This document shows, one piece after another, positions 15,854 through 24,481 of a stretch of 64,000 nucleotides of DNA. Position 1 is the stretch's first letter. Each line of letters starts with the position of its first letter. Below the pieces are notes generated by a model that was not told the DNA's origin, ran no database searches, and was given only the letters and a program-made list of their open reading frames with translations. Origin of the DNA: Halorubrum sp. JWXQ-INN 858. Its GTDB lineage: Archaea > Halobacteriota > Halobacteria > Halobacteriales > Haloferacaceae. The position numbers and the translations under genes were made by a program. The stretch is from positions 400,834 to 464,833 of the forward strand of contig NZ_WUAX01000011.1 of the NCBI RefSeq assembly GCF_009806985.1, in the 5' to 3' direction.

Positions 15854-16986
15854 CGATCGACCACCTCCGCCGACGCGGGGACCGAGGCGTCGGCGACGGC
15901 GCGGGGCGAATACGCCTCGCCGGTGAGTCGGAGGTAGACGTCCTCCAACGTCGGCTCCGACCACGACAGCGACTCGAAGCCGACGCCCGCGGCCTCCAGC
16001 GCCGCGACCGCCTCGCCGATCCCTTCGGGGCGGACCCCGACGAACCGGAGCCCGGCCGGGGTCGCCGACACCTCGACCGCGGAGCCGTCAGCGATCCCGT
16101 CAGCGACCTCGTCGACGACCTCCTGTGTGGCCCTCTGGGTGGCCTCCTCGCCGTCGGACTCCTCGCCGCCGGTTCCCATGGTCTCGCCACCGGGTTCCCC
16201 GCCGCCGCTCCCCGCGGCTTCGTCCCCGGCGATCACGACCTCCAACCGGGGCTCGCCGCCGTGGTCGGCGATCAGCCGTTCGGGCGCGCCGACGGCGACG
16301 ATCGCCCCGTCGCGCAACAGCGCGACCCGGTCGGCCAGCCGCTCGACCTCGTCCATCGCGTGGCTCGTGAGGAACACCGTGGTCCCCGCGTCGGCCAGGC
16401 CCTCGATCAGCCCGTGGATCGAGCGGCGGCCCGCCGGGTCGATCCCCGTCGTCGGCTCGTCCAGAAAGAGCAGGTCAGGGTCGTTGACGAGGGCAGTCGC
16501 GACGCAGGTCCGCCGCCGCTGGCCGCCCGAGAGCGTCTCGTACCACGCGTCCGCGTCGTTCGCGAGCCCGACGTCGCGGAGGACCGCCTCGACGTCGCGC
16601 GACTCGTCGTACAGCCCGCCGTAGTACGCGACCAGCTCGCGCGCCGTGAGCCGCTCGGGCGGGTCGAACGACTGCGGGAGGAGGCCGATCCGCTGTGGGT
16701 CGACCGCGTCCGGCCCCACACCGAACACCCGGACCCGCCCGTCGAAGGCGGTGGTCCCGGTAAGCGCGCGCACGAGCGTCGTCTTCCCGGCCCCGTTCGG
16801 CCCGATGAGCCCGAACACCTCGCCGGCGTCGACCGCGAGGTCGACCCCGTCGAGCGCGACCACGTCGCCGTACGCCTTCCGGACGCCCTCCGCCACGATC
16901 GTCGGCGGCTCCCCGTCCCCGCGCGTCGCTCCGTCGATCGACGCTCGCCCGGCCCCGTCGGCCCCGCCGACCGTCGTCTCGTTCAT
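15850..16986 (-). CDS. ABC exporter ATP-binding protein
   Basis: The 378-residue ATPase has Walker A GPNGAGKTTLVRAL, the Q-loop region LLPQSFDPPERLT, signature LSGGQRRRTCVATAL, Walker B DLLFLDEPTTGIDP and switch H in TSHAMDE. The C-terminal third contains a Gly/Glu-rich disordered insertion (residues about 250-290; GGGEPGGETMGTGGEE), then a conserved terminal domain typical of ABC-2 partners. The ATG at 16986 is preferred; an in-frame ATG three codons upstream (16995) is equally possible. It forms an operon with the permease and is divergent from kynureninase. Confidence 0.92.
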   Translation of the reverse strand: MNETTVGGADGAGRASIDGATRGDGEPPTIVAEGVRKAYGDVVALDGVDLAVDAGEVFGLIGPNGAGKTTLVRALTGTTAFDGRVRVFGVGPDAVDPQRIGLLPQSFDPPERLTARELVAYYGGLYDESRDVEAVLRDVGLANDADAWYETLSGGQRRRTCVATALVNDPDLLFLDEPTTGIDPAGRRSIHGLIEGLADAGTTVFLTSHAMDEVERLADRVALLRDGAIVAVGAPERLIADHGGEPRLEVVIAGDEAAGSGGGEPGGETMGTGGEESDGEEATQRATQEVVDEVADGIADGSAVEVSATPAGLRFVGVRPEGIGEAVAALEAAGVGFESLSWSEPTLEDVYLRLTGEAYSPRAVADASVPASAEVVDR

Positions 16987-17139
16987 ATCCCGCATCGGAG
17001 GGCTCGCCGCCTAAGGGTTGCTCTTCGGAGCCGGGTCGGCGAGGGCGGCGGTGAGGACGACCCAGCCGGGCGAGCCGGGGACGACCTCGCCCGTCCCGCG
17101 TCCCGGAAGGGCTTAGTCGTCGGCCACGCCCCCACGGGC

Positions 17140-18543
17140 ATGGACTCGAACGAGGCCCCCGTCGATCCGTACGCAGCGGTCGACCGTGTGACGGACGAGG
17201 GTGCGGACCCGGCCACCGCCGCCGCTCGGCTCGACGCCGCGGACCCGCTCGCCGGCTTCCGCGACCGGTATCACGTCCCCGACGGCCGGCTGTACATGGA
17301 CGGGAACTCGCTGGGTCCCGCGAGCGACGCCGCGCTCGCCGGGCTCGACCGCGTCGTCGACGAGTGGCGCGACCTCCTCATCCAGGGGTGGACCGACGCG
17401 GACCCGCCGTGGTTCGACGTCGGCGAGCGGCTCGGGGCCGCCCTCGCGCCGCTCGTCGGGGCGGCCCCCGCGGAGGTCGTCGTCGGCAACTCGATCACGG
17501 TGAACGTCCACGCGCTCGTCGGCACGTTCCTCGACGAGCTGCTCGCGGGTCGCGGTCCCGACCGCGACGGCCCCGACCGTGACGGCCACGCCGCCGCCAG
17601 CGAGTGGGACGCCGACGTGACGCCGGCCGTGTTGGCCAACGAGCTGGACTTCCCCTCCGATCACTACGCGATCCGCGGCCAGCTCCGCGCGCGGGGGATC
17701 GACCCGGCCGCGAAGCTCAGGACCGTTCCCAGCCGCGACGGGCGGACGATCGACCCCGCGGACGTCGAGGCCGCGCTCGAGGAGCACGACGACGTCGGGA
17801 TCGTCTTCATGCCGACCGCGCTCTACCGCTCGGGCCAGCTGTTCGACGTCGAGCGGATCGCCGCGGCCGCTCACGACGCCGGCGCGTACGTCGGGTTCGA
17901 CGCCGCCCACTCGGTCGGGGTCGTCCCCCACGCGTTCGCCGACGCGGGCGTCGACTTCGCCGTCTGGTGTACGTATAAGTACCTCAACGGCGGGCCGGGA
18001 TCGGTCGGCGCGCTGTTCGTCGCCGAGCGCCACCACGGGCTCACCCCTTCGCTCCCCGGCTGGTGGGGCCACGAGAAGGCGACCCAGTTCGAGATGCGGC
18101 CGACGTACACCCCCGCCGACTCGGCGGGCGCGTGGCAGATCGGGACGCCGCCGTTGCTGGCGGCTGCCCCTCTCGAGGGGTCGGTCGCGGAGATCCGCGA
18201 GGCGGGCGTCGACCGGCTCCGCCGGAAGTCGCTCGCGCTCACCGACCTGCTGATCGCGCTCGTCGACGCTCGGCTCCCCGAGGTGTCGATCGGGACCCCG
18301 CGGGACCACGACGCCCGCGGCGGCCACGTCGCGCTCGAACACCCCGACGCCGAGCGGCTGAGCCGGGCGTTGAAGGCGCGCGGGGTCGTCGTCGACTTCC
18401 GCCCGCCGAACGTCGTTCGGGTCTGTCCCGCCCCCCTGTACACCGCGTTCGCGGACGTCATCGCGGTCGTCGACGAGCTGGCGGCGGTCCTCGACTCGGG
18501 GGCGTACGAGGCGTACGACGGCGACGACGGCGGCGTGACGTGA
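17140..18543 (+). CDS. kynU: Kynureninase
   Basis: PLP enzyme of tryptophan degradation that hydrolyses kynurenine (or 3-hydroxykynurenine) to anthranilate (or 3-hydroxyanthranilate) and alanine. The 467-residue protein has LYMDGNSLGP at 51-60, the PLP-contacting VGFDAAHSVG region, and the Schiff-base lysine K280 in WCTYKYLNGGPGS. The HH-rich segment ERHHGLTPSLPGWWGHE is also typical. A short insertion near 138-155 (repeated DRDGPDRDG) is a halophile-type acidic repeat. The ATG at 17140 fits a weak TATA (GGGCTTAGTC near 17108-17117). No other kynurenine-pathway gene is adjacent. Confidence 0.93.
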   Translation: MDSNEAPVDPYAAVDRVTDEGADPATAAARLDAADPLAGFRDRYHVPDGRLYMDGNSLGPASDAALAGLDRVVDEWRDLLIQGWTDADPPWFDVGERLGAALAPLVGAAPAEVVVGNSITVNVHALVGTFLDELLAGRGPDRDGPDRDGHAAASEWDADVTPAVLANELDFPSDHYAIRGQLRARGIDPAAKLRTVPSRDGRTIDPADVEAALEEHDDVGIVFMPTALYRSGQLFDVERIAAAAHDAGAYVGFDAAHSVGVVPHAFADAGVDFAVWCTYKYLNGGPGSVGALFVAERHHGLTPSLPGWWGHEKATQFEMRPTYTPADSAGAWQIGTPPLLAAAPLEGSVAEIREAGVDRLRRKSLALTDLLIALVDARLPEVSIGTPRDHDARGGHVALEHPDAERLSRALKARGVVVDFRPPNVVRVCPAPLYTAFADVIAVVDELAAVLDSGAYEAYDGDDGGVT

Positions 18544-18589
18544 GAACAGCGTAGCGTAGAGCCGTGACGGGAGCGTCGTCCCGCCCGCC

Positions 18590-19585
18590 TCACAACAGGA
18601 GCCGGACCGCGACGAGCGCGAGCGCGCTCACGACCAGCAGGTGGATCAGGACGACCCCGACCGGGGCCGCGCCGACCTTGCGCATCTCGCGGACCCGGAT
18701 CGAGAGCCCGAGCCCGACGAACGCGAGCGTGAACAGGGCGTTCGAGACGGCCCCGATCGAGTCGATCGCGGCCGCCGAGAGGACCCCGCTGTTGGCGATC
18801 ACGGCGACGAGCAGGAAGCCGAGCAGGAACTTCGGGAACTCGGTCCACAGCTTCCGGACGCCGGGGTCCGTGGCGGACCGGGCGGTGTACGCGAGCGAGT
18901 AGGCGATCGCGACCCCGCCGAGCAGCGAGTTCCGGGCGAGCTTCGTCACGGTCGCCCACTGGCCGGCCTCCGCCGAGTGCGCGAACCCGGCGGCGGCGAC
19001 CGGCCCGGTCGAGAACATGCTGACGCCGGCCCACACCCCGAACTGGCGGGCCGACAGGTCGAGCCATTCGCCAGCGAGCGGGAACGCGACGAGCGTGACG
19101 GCGTCGAACAGCAGGATCGTCGCCGCGGCGAACGTGAGCGCGGTCCCCCGCGCGTCGAGCACGCGCCCGACCGCGACGACCGCGGAGACGCCACAGATGC
19201 TCGCGCCGGCGGCCAGAAGCGACGGCGTCTCTCCGTCGAGCCGGAAGAGGAGCCGGGCGATCCCCTCCGCCAGCAGGACGCCGCCCGCGACCGCGGCGAC
19301 GACGAGCGCGAGCACCGTCGGCCCCGCGGCGATGAACTCCTCGACGACGACCGCCGCGCCGAGCAGGACGATCCCCGTCTCCAAGAAGAGCTTGTGGGTG
19401 CCGACGCCCGCCTCGGCCGGCGCGGGCGTGCCGACGAGGTTCCCGACGACGACGCCGACGGCGACCGCGACGACGAGCGGCTGGAGGCCGTCGACGGCCC
19501 CCGCCACCAGGTGTGCGAACAGCGCCCCGGCACACAGCAGCGCCAGCCCGGGAAGGAGCGATCGGACCGCGGCGGTCGCCCCCAT
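18590..19585 (-). CDS. YeiH family transporter (putative sulfate exporter)
   Basis: A 331-residue polytopic protein with about ten hydrophobic helices. It has YeiH/UPF0324 hallmarks: GTHKLFLETGIVLLGAAV, the charged-gap segment AAGASICGVSAVVAVGRV, and FAHSAEAGQWATVTKLARN followed by SLLGG. The family is annotated as sulfate exporter, but the substrate is established in few cases. The ATG at 19585 overlaps the stop of the small upstream gene by one base. It is the third gene of an operon with malate:quinone oxidoreductase, which hints at an organic acid or sulfonate-related role here (inference). Confidence 0.88.
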   Translation of the reverse strand: MGATAAVRSLLPGLALLCAGALFAHLVAGAVDGLQPLVVAVAVGVVVGNLVGTPAPAEAGVGTHKLFLETGIVLLGAAVVVEEFIAAGPTVLALVVAAVAGGVLLAEGIARLLFRLDGETPSLLAAGASICGVSAVVAVGRVLDARGTALTFAAATILLFDAVTLVAFPLAGEWLDLSARQFGVWAGVSMFSTGPVAAAGFAHSAEAGQWATVTKLARNSLLGGVAIAYSLAYTARSATDPGVRKLWTEFPKFLLGFLLVAVIANSGVLSAAAIDSIGAVSNALFTLAFVGLGLSIRVREMRKVGAAPVGVVLIHLLVVSALALVAVRLLL

Positions 19586-19791
19586 CAGAGGAGCTGCCCC
19601 AGCAGGTGTACGGCGACTATCGCCACCCCGAGCAGCAGGGCCTGCCAGCCCCGATCGAGTCCCGTCCAGGTCGCCACGAGGTGATCGCCGATGCCTGCCG
19701 CCGTCGCGTCGACGTCCCCGTCGGTCTCGATGGCGACCCCGTCGGTCTCGGTGGCGTCGTCCCCGTCGCTCGCGGGCTCGTTGGCGGGCAT
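19585..19791 (-). CDS. Small single-span membrane protein in the mqo operon
   Basis: A 68-residue protein. Residues 1-35 are acidic and disordered (TETDGVAIETDGDVD), while the C terminus has one membrane helix (WQALLLGVAIVAVHLLGQLL). The ATG at 19791 lies 7 nt after the mqo stop, and its stop overlaps the ATG of the YeiH transporter. This tight packing is the main evidence that it is a real gene. I recognise no family. It could be an accessory subunit of the transporter or a membrane anchor for Mqo. Confidence 0.65.
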   Translation of the reverse strand: MPANEPASDGDDATETDGVAIETDGDVDATAAGIGDHLVATWTGLDRGWQALLLGVAIVAVHLLGQLL

Positions 19792-19798
19792 ATTGCCG

Positions 19799-21241
19799 TC
19801 AGTCCCTCGCTCCGGGGACGACCGCGTCGTCGTCCGTGTCGTCCGCGGCGGTCCCGTCTTCCGCGGCGGTCTCGCCGTCGGCATCGGCCGCGCCCGCCGC
19901 AGTGTCGTCGCTCAGCCGGGGGAACGTGCCGATGGTCGCGTCACGGAACGCCGCCTCGTCGAACGAGTGGTCCCCGTCGAGGAAGCCGAGCAGGGTGTGG
20001 GTGTCGGCGATGGCGTTCTTCAGGCAGGTCGACGCGCCCGGCGAGGGCGTGATGTTGAACAGGATCCCGTCGCCGGTGATCTTCGCCTCGCCCATGTCGA
20101 GCGCCTTCGCGTCGGTGTCGACGATCTGCGGCCGGACGCCGCCGTAGCCGCTGGCGCGGTCGATGTCGGACGCCTCGACCGTCGGCACGACCTTTTGGAC
20201 GTTCGGCAGGAAGGCCCGCTTGCCGACCTCCGGGACGTCGTACACCAGGTTCCGGACGACGTATGGGAACAGGATCCGGTCCGAGAGGACGTTCGCGTAG
20301 CTCGCGAACGACGCCGGCGTGAAGCCGAACACGTCGGCGAAGTCGGTCACCGTCGAGACGCGGCCGCGCTCGAGCGTCGGAACGACCTTCGCGGTCGGCC
20401 CGAACCGGGTGACGCTGCCGTCGTGGACGTCCGCGTCCCCGTGGACCGCCGCGAACGGGAGCTTCTTCATCTGGAGGGTGTACACCTTGCCGTTCAGCAG
20501 GTCGTCGGCGAGGAAGAAGCTCCCCGCCACCGGCAGGAGCGACTTGTCCTCGCCGTACCCCATCTCCTGGGCGAACTGGAGGCTGTGTGAGCCCGCCGCG
20601 ACCGCGACCGCCTCGGCCGCGAAGTCGCCGTCGTCCGTCTCGACGCGGAACCCGTCGTCGGTCTCGTCGACGTTCGTCACGGTCGTCCCGAGGTGAACGG
20701 AGACGCCGTCCTCCTCGCGGGCGTCGTCGACGAACGATCCGGCGACCATCCCGTAGTCGACGACGTAGCCGTCGGGGGTCCGGAGCGCGAGCAGCTCGGT
20801 GTCGGGGTCACGGCCCTCGACGACCTTCGGCTCGAGCTCGGCGATCTCCTCGCGCCCGATCGGTTCGAGCTTCGGGAACAGCTCGCCGAACCCCTCGTCG
20901 TGGTAGCGCGCCTCGAGCTCGGCGACCTCCTCCTCGCCGACCGCGAGCACCATCTTGTTCCGCTTGCTGTGCATCTCGCGGTCGGGGTCGACGGCCTCGA
21001 GGTAGCCGGCCAGCAGCTCGGCACCCTCCTTTACTTCCTCGGCCTTCTCGAGGGTGTAGTTCGTCTCGATGTCGCCGAAGTGGAGCGTCTGGGAGTTGTT
21101 CGTGTGGTGGGAGTTCACCGCCGCGATCTTGCGCTCCTTCTCGATGAGGGTCACGTCGTCGACGTCGGTGAACTTCGAGACCGTGTACAGAAGCGATGCG
21201 CCGCTGATTCCGCCACCGATGATGATGAGGTCCGTATCCAT
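19799..21241 (-). CDS. mqo: FAD-dependent malate:quinone oxidoreductase
   Basis: Peripheral membrane flavoenzyme oxidising malate to oxaloacetate and passing electrons to quinone. The 480-residue protein starts with the FAD dinucleotide fold DLIIIGGGISGASLLY (GGGISG at 9-14). The family segments NSHHTNNSQTLHFGDIETNYT, LAVAVGEEE-type and FGPTAKVVPTLERG follow, and the C-terminal SPGASTCLKNAI is typical of Mqo. The last 45 residues are an acidic low-complexity tail. The ATG at 21241 is chosen over an upstream in-frame codon because the FAD motif then starts at residue 4. The TATA-like box at 21303-21312 implies a leader of about 40 nt. It is first in an operon with a small membrane protein and YeiH. 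Confidence 0.93.
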   Translation of the reverse strand: MDTDLIIIGGGISGASLLYTVSKFTDVDDVTLIEKERKIAAVNSHHTNNSQTLHFGDIETNYTLEKAEEVKEGAELLAGYLEAVDPDREMHSKRNKMVLAVGEEEVAELEARYHDEGFGELFPKLEPIGREEIAELEPKVVEGRDPDTELLALRTPDGYVVDYGMVAGSFVDDAREEDGVSVHLGTTVTNVDETDDGFRVETDDGDFAAEAVAVAAGSHSLQFAQEMGYGEDKSLLPVAGSFFLADDLLNGKVYTLQMKKLPFAAVHGDADVHDGSVTRFGPTAKVVPTLERGRVSTVTDFADVFGFTPASFASYANVLSDRILFPYVVRNLVYDVPEVGKRAFLPNVQKVVPTVEASDIDRASGYGGVRPQIVDTDAKALDMGEAKITGDGILFNITPSPGASTCLKNAIADTHTLLGFLDGDHSFDEAAFRDATIGTFPRLSDDTAAGAADADGETAAEDGTAADDTDDDAVVPGARD

Positions 21242-21302
21242 GAATATCGTACCAGGGTCGTGCCGCGAGCACGCGGTTCTCACCCACAGTTCCCGACCGG
21301 AG

Positions 21303-21312
21303 GGTTAATTGG
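21303..21312 (-). promoter_or_regulatory. TATA-like box of the mqo operon
   Basis: Minus-strand CCAATTAACC about 62-71 nt upstream of the mqo ATG, the only AT-rich run in the spacer. It implies a leadered transcript, unlike most neighbours. Confidence 0.4.
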
Positions 21313-21396
21313 TTTCCTATCCGCGCACACGGTAGCGGCGATGAGTTCCGGAAAAACGGGTGCTCGGCGGCGACCGCCCGCACCGACCGGCGGGCC

Positions 21397-21482
21397 GTGC
21401 TCCGGTGTGATGCCCCCTCGTCAGTCGTGCGGTGCTCCGGTGTGACGCCCTCTCGTCCATCGTGCGGTGCGGAGCGCCCTCA
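21397..21482. repeat. 35-nt repeat downstream of the HD gene
   Basis: Two full 35-nt units (21397-21431 and 21432-21466) starting GTGCTCCGGTGTGAYGCC are followed by a partial copy that reaches the stop codon of the HD gene at 21480-21482. They occupy the spacer between this gene and mqo. Confidence 0.75.
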
Positions 21483-22196
21483 TCCGCCCGTTCGTTCCCG
21501 ATACGCTCGATACCGCTCCCGGATCCGCTCGAACAGGCCGCGGCCGGCATCCGTCCGGAGCCGCGGCTCGGCGGTGGCGAAGAACTCGTCGAGGTCGTCG
21601 TACGCGACGAACGCGTCCGGGTCGCCGGCGGCGGGGTCGTACCGGTCGTCCCGCTCGTAGACCGTCGCCTGGAGGCAGCCGTCGAGCAGGTCACACTCCT
21701 TGACGAGCACCGCCTCCGGCGACTCCCGCGCCTCGTACGCCTCCCACGCTTCCCGGACCCGCTCGGGGAGCGGCCCGGCGAGGTCGACCATCGCGGCGCG
21801 CTCCGTGGCCGCCTTGGCGTCGGGGTCGACCGACTCCGCGTCGGGGTCGGCACGCCGCGGCACGTCGCCCGTCTCCGCCTCGGCGACGTCGTGGACGACC
21901 GCGAGCCGGAGCGCCCGATCGAGGTCGACGCCGGGGAGGTCCTCGCGGAAGCGGTCGCCGAGCGCCAACACGAGGTACGCCACCCCCCACGTGTGGGCGG
22001 CGACCGACTCTGGGTCACGGACGCCGCGGAGCTGCCAGCCGGTCCGGCACTCGTCCTTCAGCGCGTACGCGTCGAGGACCGCGTCGATGACGGCGGGATC
22101 GTCGGTCGCGTCCTCGCCTCCCGGGTGCTCGCACTCCTCGGCGGTGTCCTCGCTCTTCTCGGCGGCGTCGTCGCGCCCTCCGTCGCGAGCGTTCAT
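21480..22196 (-). CDS. HD-domain hydrolase, YfbR-like 5'-nucleotidase
   Basis: The 238-residue protein has an acidic 30-residue N-terminal extension and then an HD domain. Metal ligands are visible: H68 in ESVAAHTWGVAYL, H102-D103 in AVVHDVAEAETGDV, and a downstream aspartate in VKECDLLDGCLQA. This arrangement matches the HD_3/YfbR group that dephosphorylates (deoxy)nucleoside monophosphates. The start lies 6 nt after the stop of the phosphoribosyltransferase gene, so nucleotide salvage or turnover is a consistent job. The substrate is not determinable from the sequence. Confidence 0.85.
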   Translation of the reverse strand: MNARDGGRDDAAEKSEDTAEECEHPGGEDATDDPAVIDAVLDAYALKDECRTGWQLRGVRDPESVAAHTWGVAYLVLALGDRFREDLPGVDLDRALRLAVVHDVAEAETGDVPRRADPDAESVDPDAKAATERAAMVDLAGPLPERVREAWEAYEARESPEAVLVKECDLLDGCLQATVYERDDRYDPAAGDPDAFVAYDDLDEFFATAEPRLRTDAGRGLFERIRERYRAYRERTGG

Positions 22197-22202
22197 GCCC
22201 GG

Positions 22203-22898
22203 CTACGCGGTCAGCCGCCACTCGCCGGGGGCGGCCGCCTCGATGACTTCCCGTCGATCCATCTCCGAGAGCACCTCCTCAAGCCGGGCGGGCTGGGCGA
22301 TCTCCATCCCGATCCGGTCGATCCCGTGGAACTCATCGAGCGCGTGGCGGACGTCCTCCGCGTCGAACGTCTCGACGTCGGCCCGCTCCATCGCGCCCGA
22401 GACGAGGTCGATCATGTCCTCGATGAAGTTCCACGGGTAGACGACCCACGTCCACTCCTCTAACCGTTCGCCGACGAAGTCCGGGTCGAACTCGGAGCTG
22501 CCGAGCAGCTGGAGCGTGCCGGTCCGGATCTCGGCGGCGTCGCGCTCGGAGACGTACTCCTCCGCGCGACGGATCGAGCCGCCGGTGTCGGCGATGTCGT
22601 CGATGATCAGCACGTTCTTCCCCTCGACGCTTCCCTCCGGCATCGGGTAGCGGATCTGCGGCTCGTCGGACTTGACGCCGGTGCCCACGTAGTGTTCCAT
22701 CTTGAGGCTCGTGAGGTCGTCGAGCCCGAGGAAGTCACAGATACACCGTCCCGCGAACCAGCCGCCACGCGCGAGCGCGACGACGACGTCCGGCTCGAAG
22801 TCCGCGCGTTTCACTTGGTCGGAGACGGTTCGACAGAGGCCGTAGATGTACTCCCAGTTGGTGATGGTACAGTCGAAGTCGTCCGGGAGGTCGCTCAT
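22203..22898 (-). CDS. Purine-type phosphoribosyltransferase
   Basis: A 231-residue type I phosphoribosyltransferase. The PRPP-binding loop VLIIDDIADTGGS is at 96-108 and the pyrophosphate loop VVVALARGGWFAG at 38-50. The C-terminal 80 residues (DEFHGIDRIGMEIAQPARLEEVLSEM and onward) form a helical, possibly winged-helix extension not needed for catalysis. Annotation in haloarchaea is usually hypoxanthine or xanthine-guanine phosphoribosyltransferase; the base specificity cannot be read here. The ATG at 22898 follows CCTTATTGGG at about 22921-22930. It is first in an operon with the HD hydrolase. Confidence 0.88.
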   Translation of the reverse strand: MSDLPDDFDCTITNWEYIYGLCRTVSDQVKRADFEPDVVVALARGGWFAGRCICDFLGLDDLTSLKMEHYVGTGVKSDEPQIRYPMPEGSVEGKNVLIIDDIADTGGSIRRAEEYVSERDAAEIRTGTLQLLGSSEFDPDFVGERLEEWTWVVYPWNFIEDMIDLVSGAMERADVETFDAEDVRHALDEFHGIDRIGMEIAQPARLEEVLSEMDRREVIEAAAPGEWRLTA

Positions 22899-22920
22899 AT
22901 CCGGTCATGTATCGGCCGGC

Positions 22921-22930
22921 CCAATAAGGG
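22921..22930 (-). promoter_or_regulatory. TATA box of the phosphoribosyltransferase operon
   Basis: Minus-strand CCTTATTGGG 23-32 nt upstream of the ATG at 22898. Confidence 0.55.
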
Positions 22931-22966
22931 GTCTGATCCGCGGGACGGACGCCCCGCGGACGGCCC

Positions 22967-24481
22967 TCACTCGCCCCTAAACCTCTCGACTCGGGCCTTG
23001 ATGAACGGCCCGAACAGCAGCAGGAAGATCGCGACGGACAGCAGGAACGAGAGCGGCCGCCCGTGCGCGAACGGGTTGTAGAAGATGTCGTAGGTTCCCC
23101 CCGACAGCTGGAGCGCGGTGTAGAGGTTGTCCTCGGCGATGTCGCCGAGCACGACGCCGAGCACGAAGGCGATCACCGAGTAGTTGTACCGCACCATGTA
23201 GAAGCCGATGATACCGAAGACGATGATCGTGATGATGTCCATCGGGTTCACGCGGAGCGCGTACGTCCCGAGGAACGACAACACGATCACCATCGGAATG
23301 ATGTAGTCGGTGTCGATCTTCGTGAGGTAACCGAGCCGCGTCACCGCCGTCAGCCCGAAGACGAGGATGACGACGTTCCCGACGAGCAGCGCGAGCAGCA
23401 TCGTGTACGTCAACGAGAGCTCGCCACCGACCTGGAACATGCTCGGGCCGGGCTGCAGGCCGTGCATGAGCAGCCCGCCGATGAGCACGGCAGTCGAGGA
23501 GCTCCCCGGGATACCGAAGGAGATCGCGGGGACGAGCGACCCCGCGACGGTCCCGTTGTTGGACGCCTCGCTGGCGACGACCCCCTCGACGTTCCCGGAC
23601 CCGAACGAGTCGGGGTCGTCGGACGCGCGGACCGCCTCGGAGTAGGCGACGAAGTTCGAGACCGTCGCGCCGGCCCCGGGGATCGCGCCGACGACCATCC
23701 CGATCATCCCGGATTTGAACACCGTCACCGGTCGCTTCACCGTCTCGATGATCCCCTCTTTGATCCCGGCGCGGTCGATCGTCACCTCGCCCTCGGCGAT
23801 GCCGCCCTCCTGCCCGGCGAGTTTCATCATCTCCGCGATGGCGAACAGCCCGATCAGGACGGCGACGAAGTCGATCCCGTCGAACAGCAGCAACGAGTCG
23901 GCGTAGCGCCGTTCGAGCGCGATCGGTTGGGCGGACCCGACCGTCGTTATCAGCAGACCGGCGGCCCCCGCCAACAATCCCTTCGCGAACGAGCCGCGGG
24001 TGATCACGGTGATCATCGACAGCCCGAGCAGCGCGACGAGGAACCGCTCGGGGGTGCCGACCGCGAGGACTAACTCGATCAGGACCGGCGAGAACAGGAT
24101 CAGCGCCGTGATCGTGAACAGCCCCGCGAACGCGGAGGCGGTCGCGGAGACCGACAGCGCCGTCGCCGCGCGCCCCTGTTTCGACATGGGATAGCCGTCG
24201 AACATGGTCGCCGCGGACGACGACACCCCGGGCGTGTTTATGAGGATCGCGGCGATCGACCCGCCGTACATCGACCCGCTGTAGACGCCGACGAGCAGGA
24301 TGATCGCGTCGGCCGGGGCCAACGGGATCGTCAGCGGGAGGATGATCGCCATCCCCAGCGGCGGGCCGAGCCCCGGCAGCCCGCCGACGATGATCCCGAC
24401 GATCACCCCGGCGAGGAGCCACACCATCGTGTCGAACGTCAGCAGGGCGTCGATCGCGCCGAGGAACGTCTCGACGGTCAT
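22967..24481 (-). CDS. tctA: Tripartite tricarboxylate transporter large permease TctA
   Basis: A 504-residue integral membrane protein with about 12 spans. It forms the sodium-coupled channel of a TctABC system. Family signatures include GGLPGLGPPLGMAIILPLTI near the N terminus, the GVYSGSMYGGSIAAILINTPG segment, GMVVGAIPGAGATVSNFVAY, and SFGIPGSSSTAVLIGGL. Length is normal. The ATG at 24481 overlaps the tctB stop (ATGA). Together with tctB and the binding protein upstream it forms a complete secondary uptake system for carboxylates; the exact substrate is unknown. Confidence 0.95.
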   Translation of the reverse strand: MTVETFLGAIDALLTFDTMVWLLAGVIVGIIVGGLPGLGPPLGMAIILPLTIPLAPADAIILLVGVYSGSMYGGSIAAILINTPGVSSSAATMFDGYPMSKQGRAATALSVSATASAFAGLFTITALILFSPVLIELVLAVGTPERFLVALLGLSMITVITRGSFAKGLLAGAAGLLITTVGSAQPIALERRYADSLLLFDGIDFVAVLIGLFAIAEMMKLAGQEGGIAEGEVTIDRAGIKEGIIETVKRPVTVFKSGMIGMVVGAIPGAGATVSNFVAYSEAVRASDDPDSFGSGNVEGVVASEASNNGTVAGSLVPAISFGIPGSSSTAVLIGGLLMHGLQPGPSMFQVGGELSLTYTMLLALLVGNVVILVFGLTAVTRLGYLTKIDTDYIIPMVIVLSFLGTYALRVNPMDIITIIVFGIIGFYMVRYNYSVIAFVLGVVLGDIAEDNLYTALQLSGGTYDIFYNPFAHGRPLSFLLSVAIFLLLFGPFIKARVERFRGE

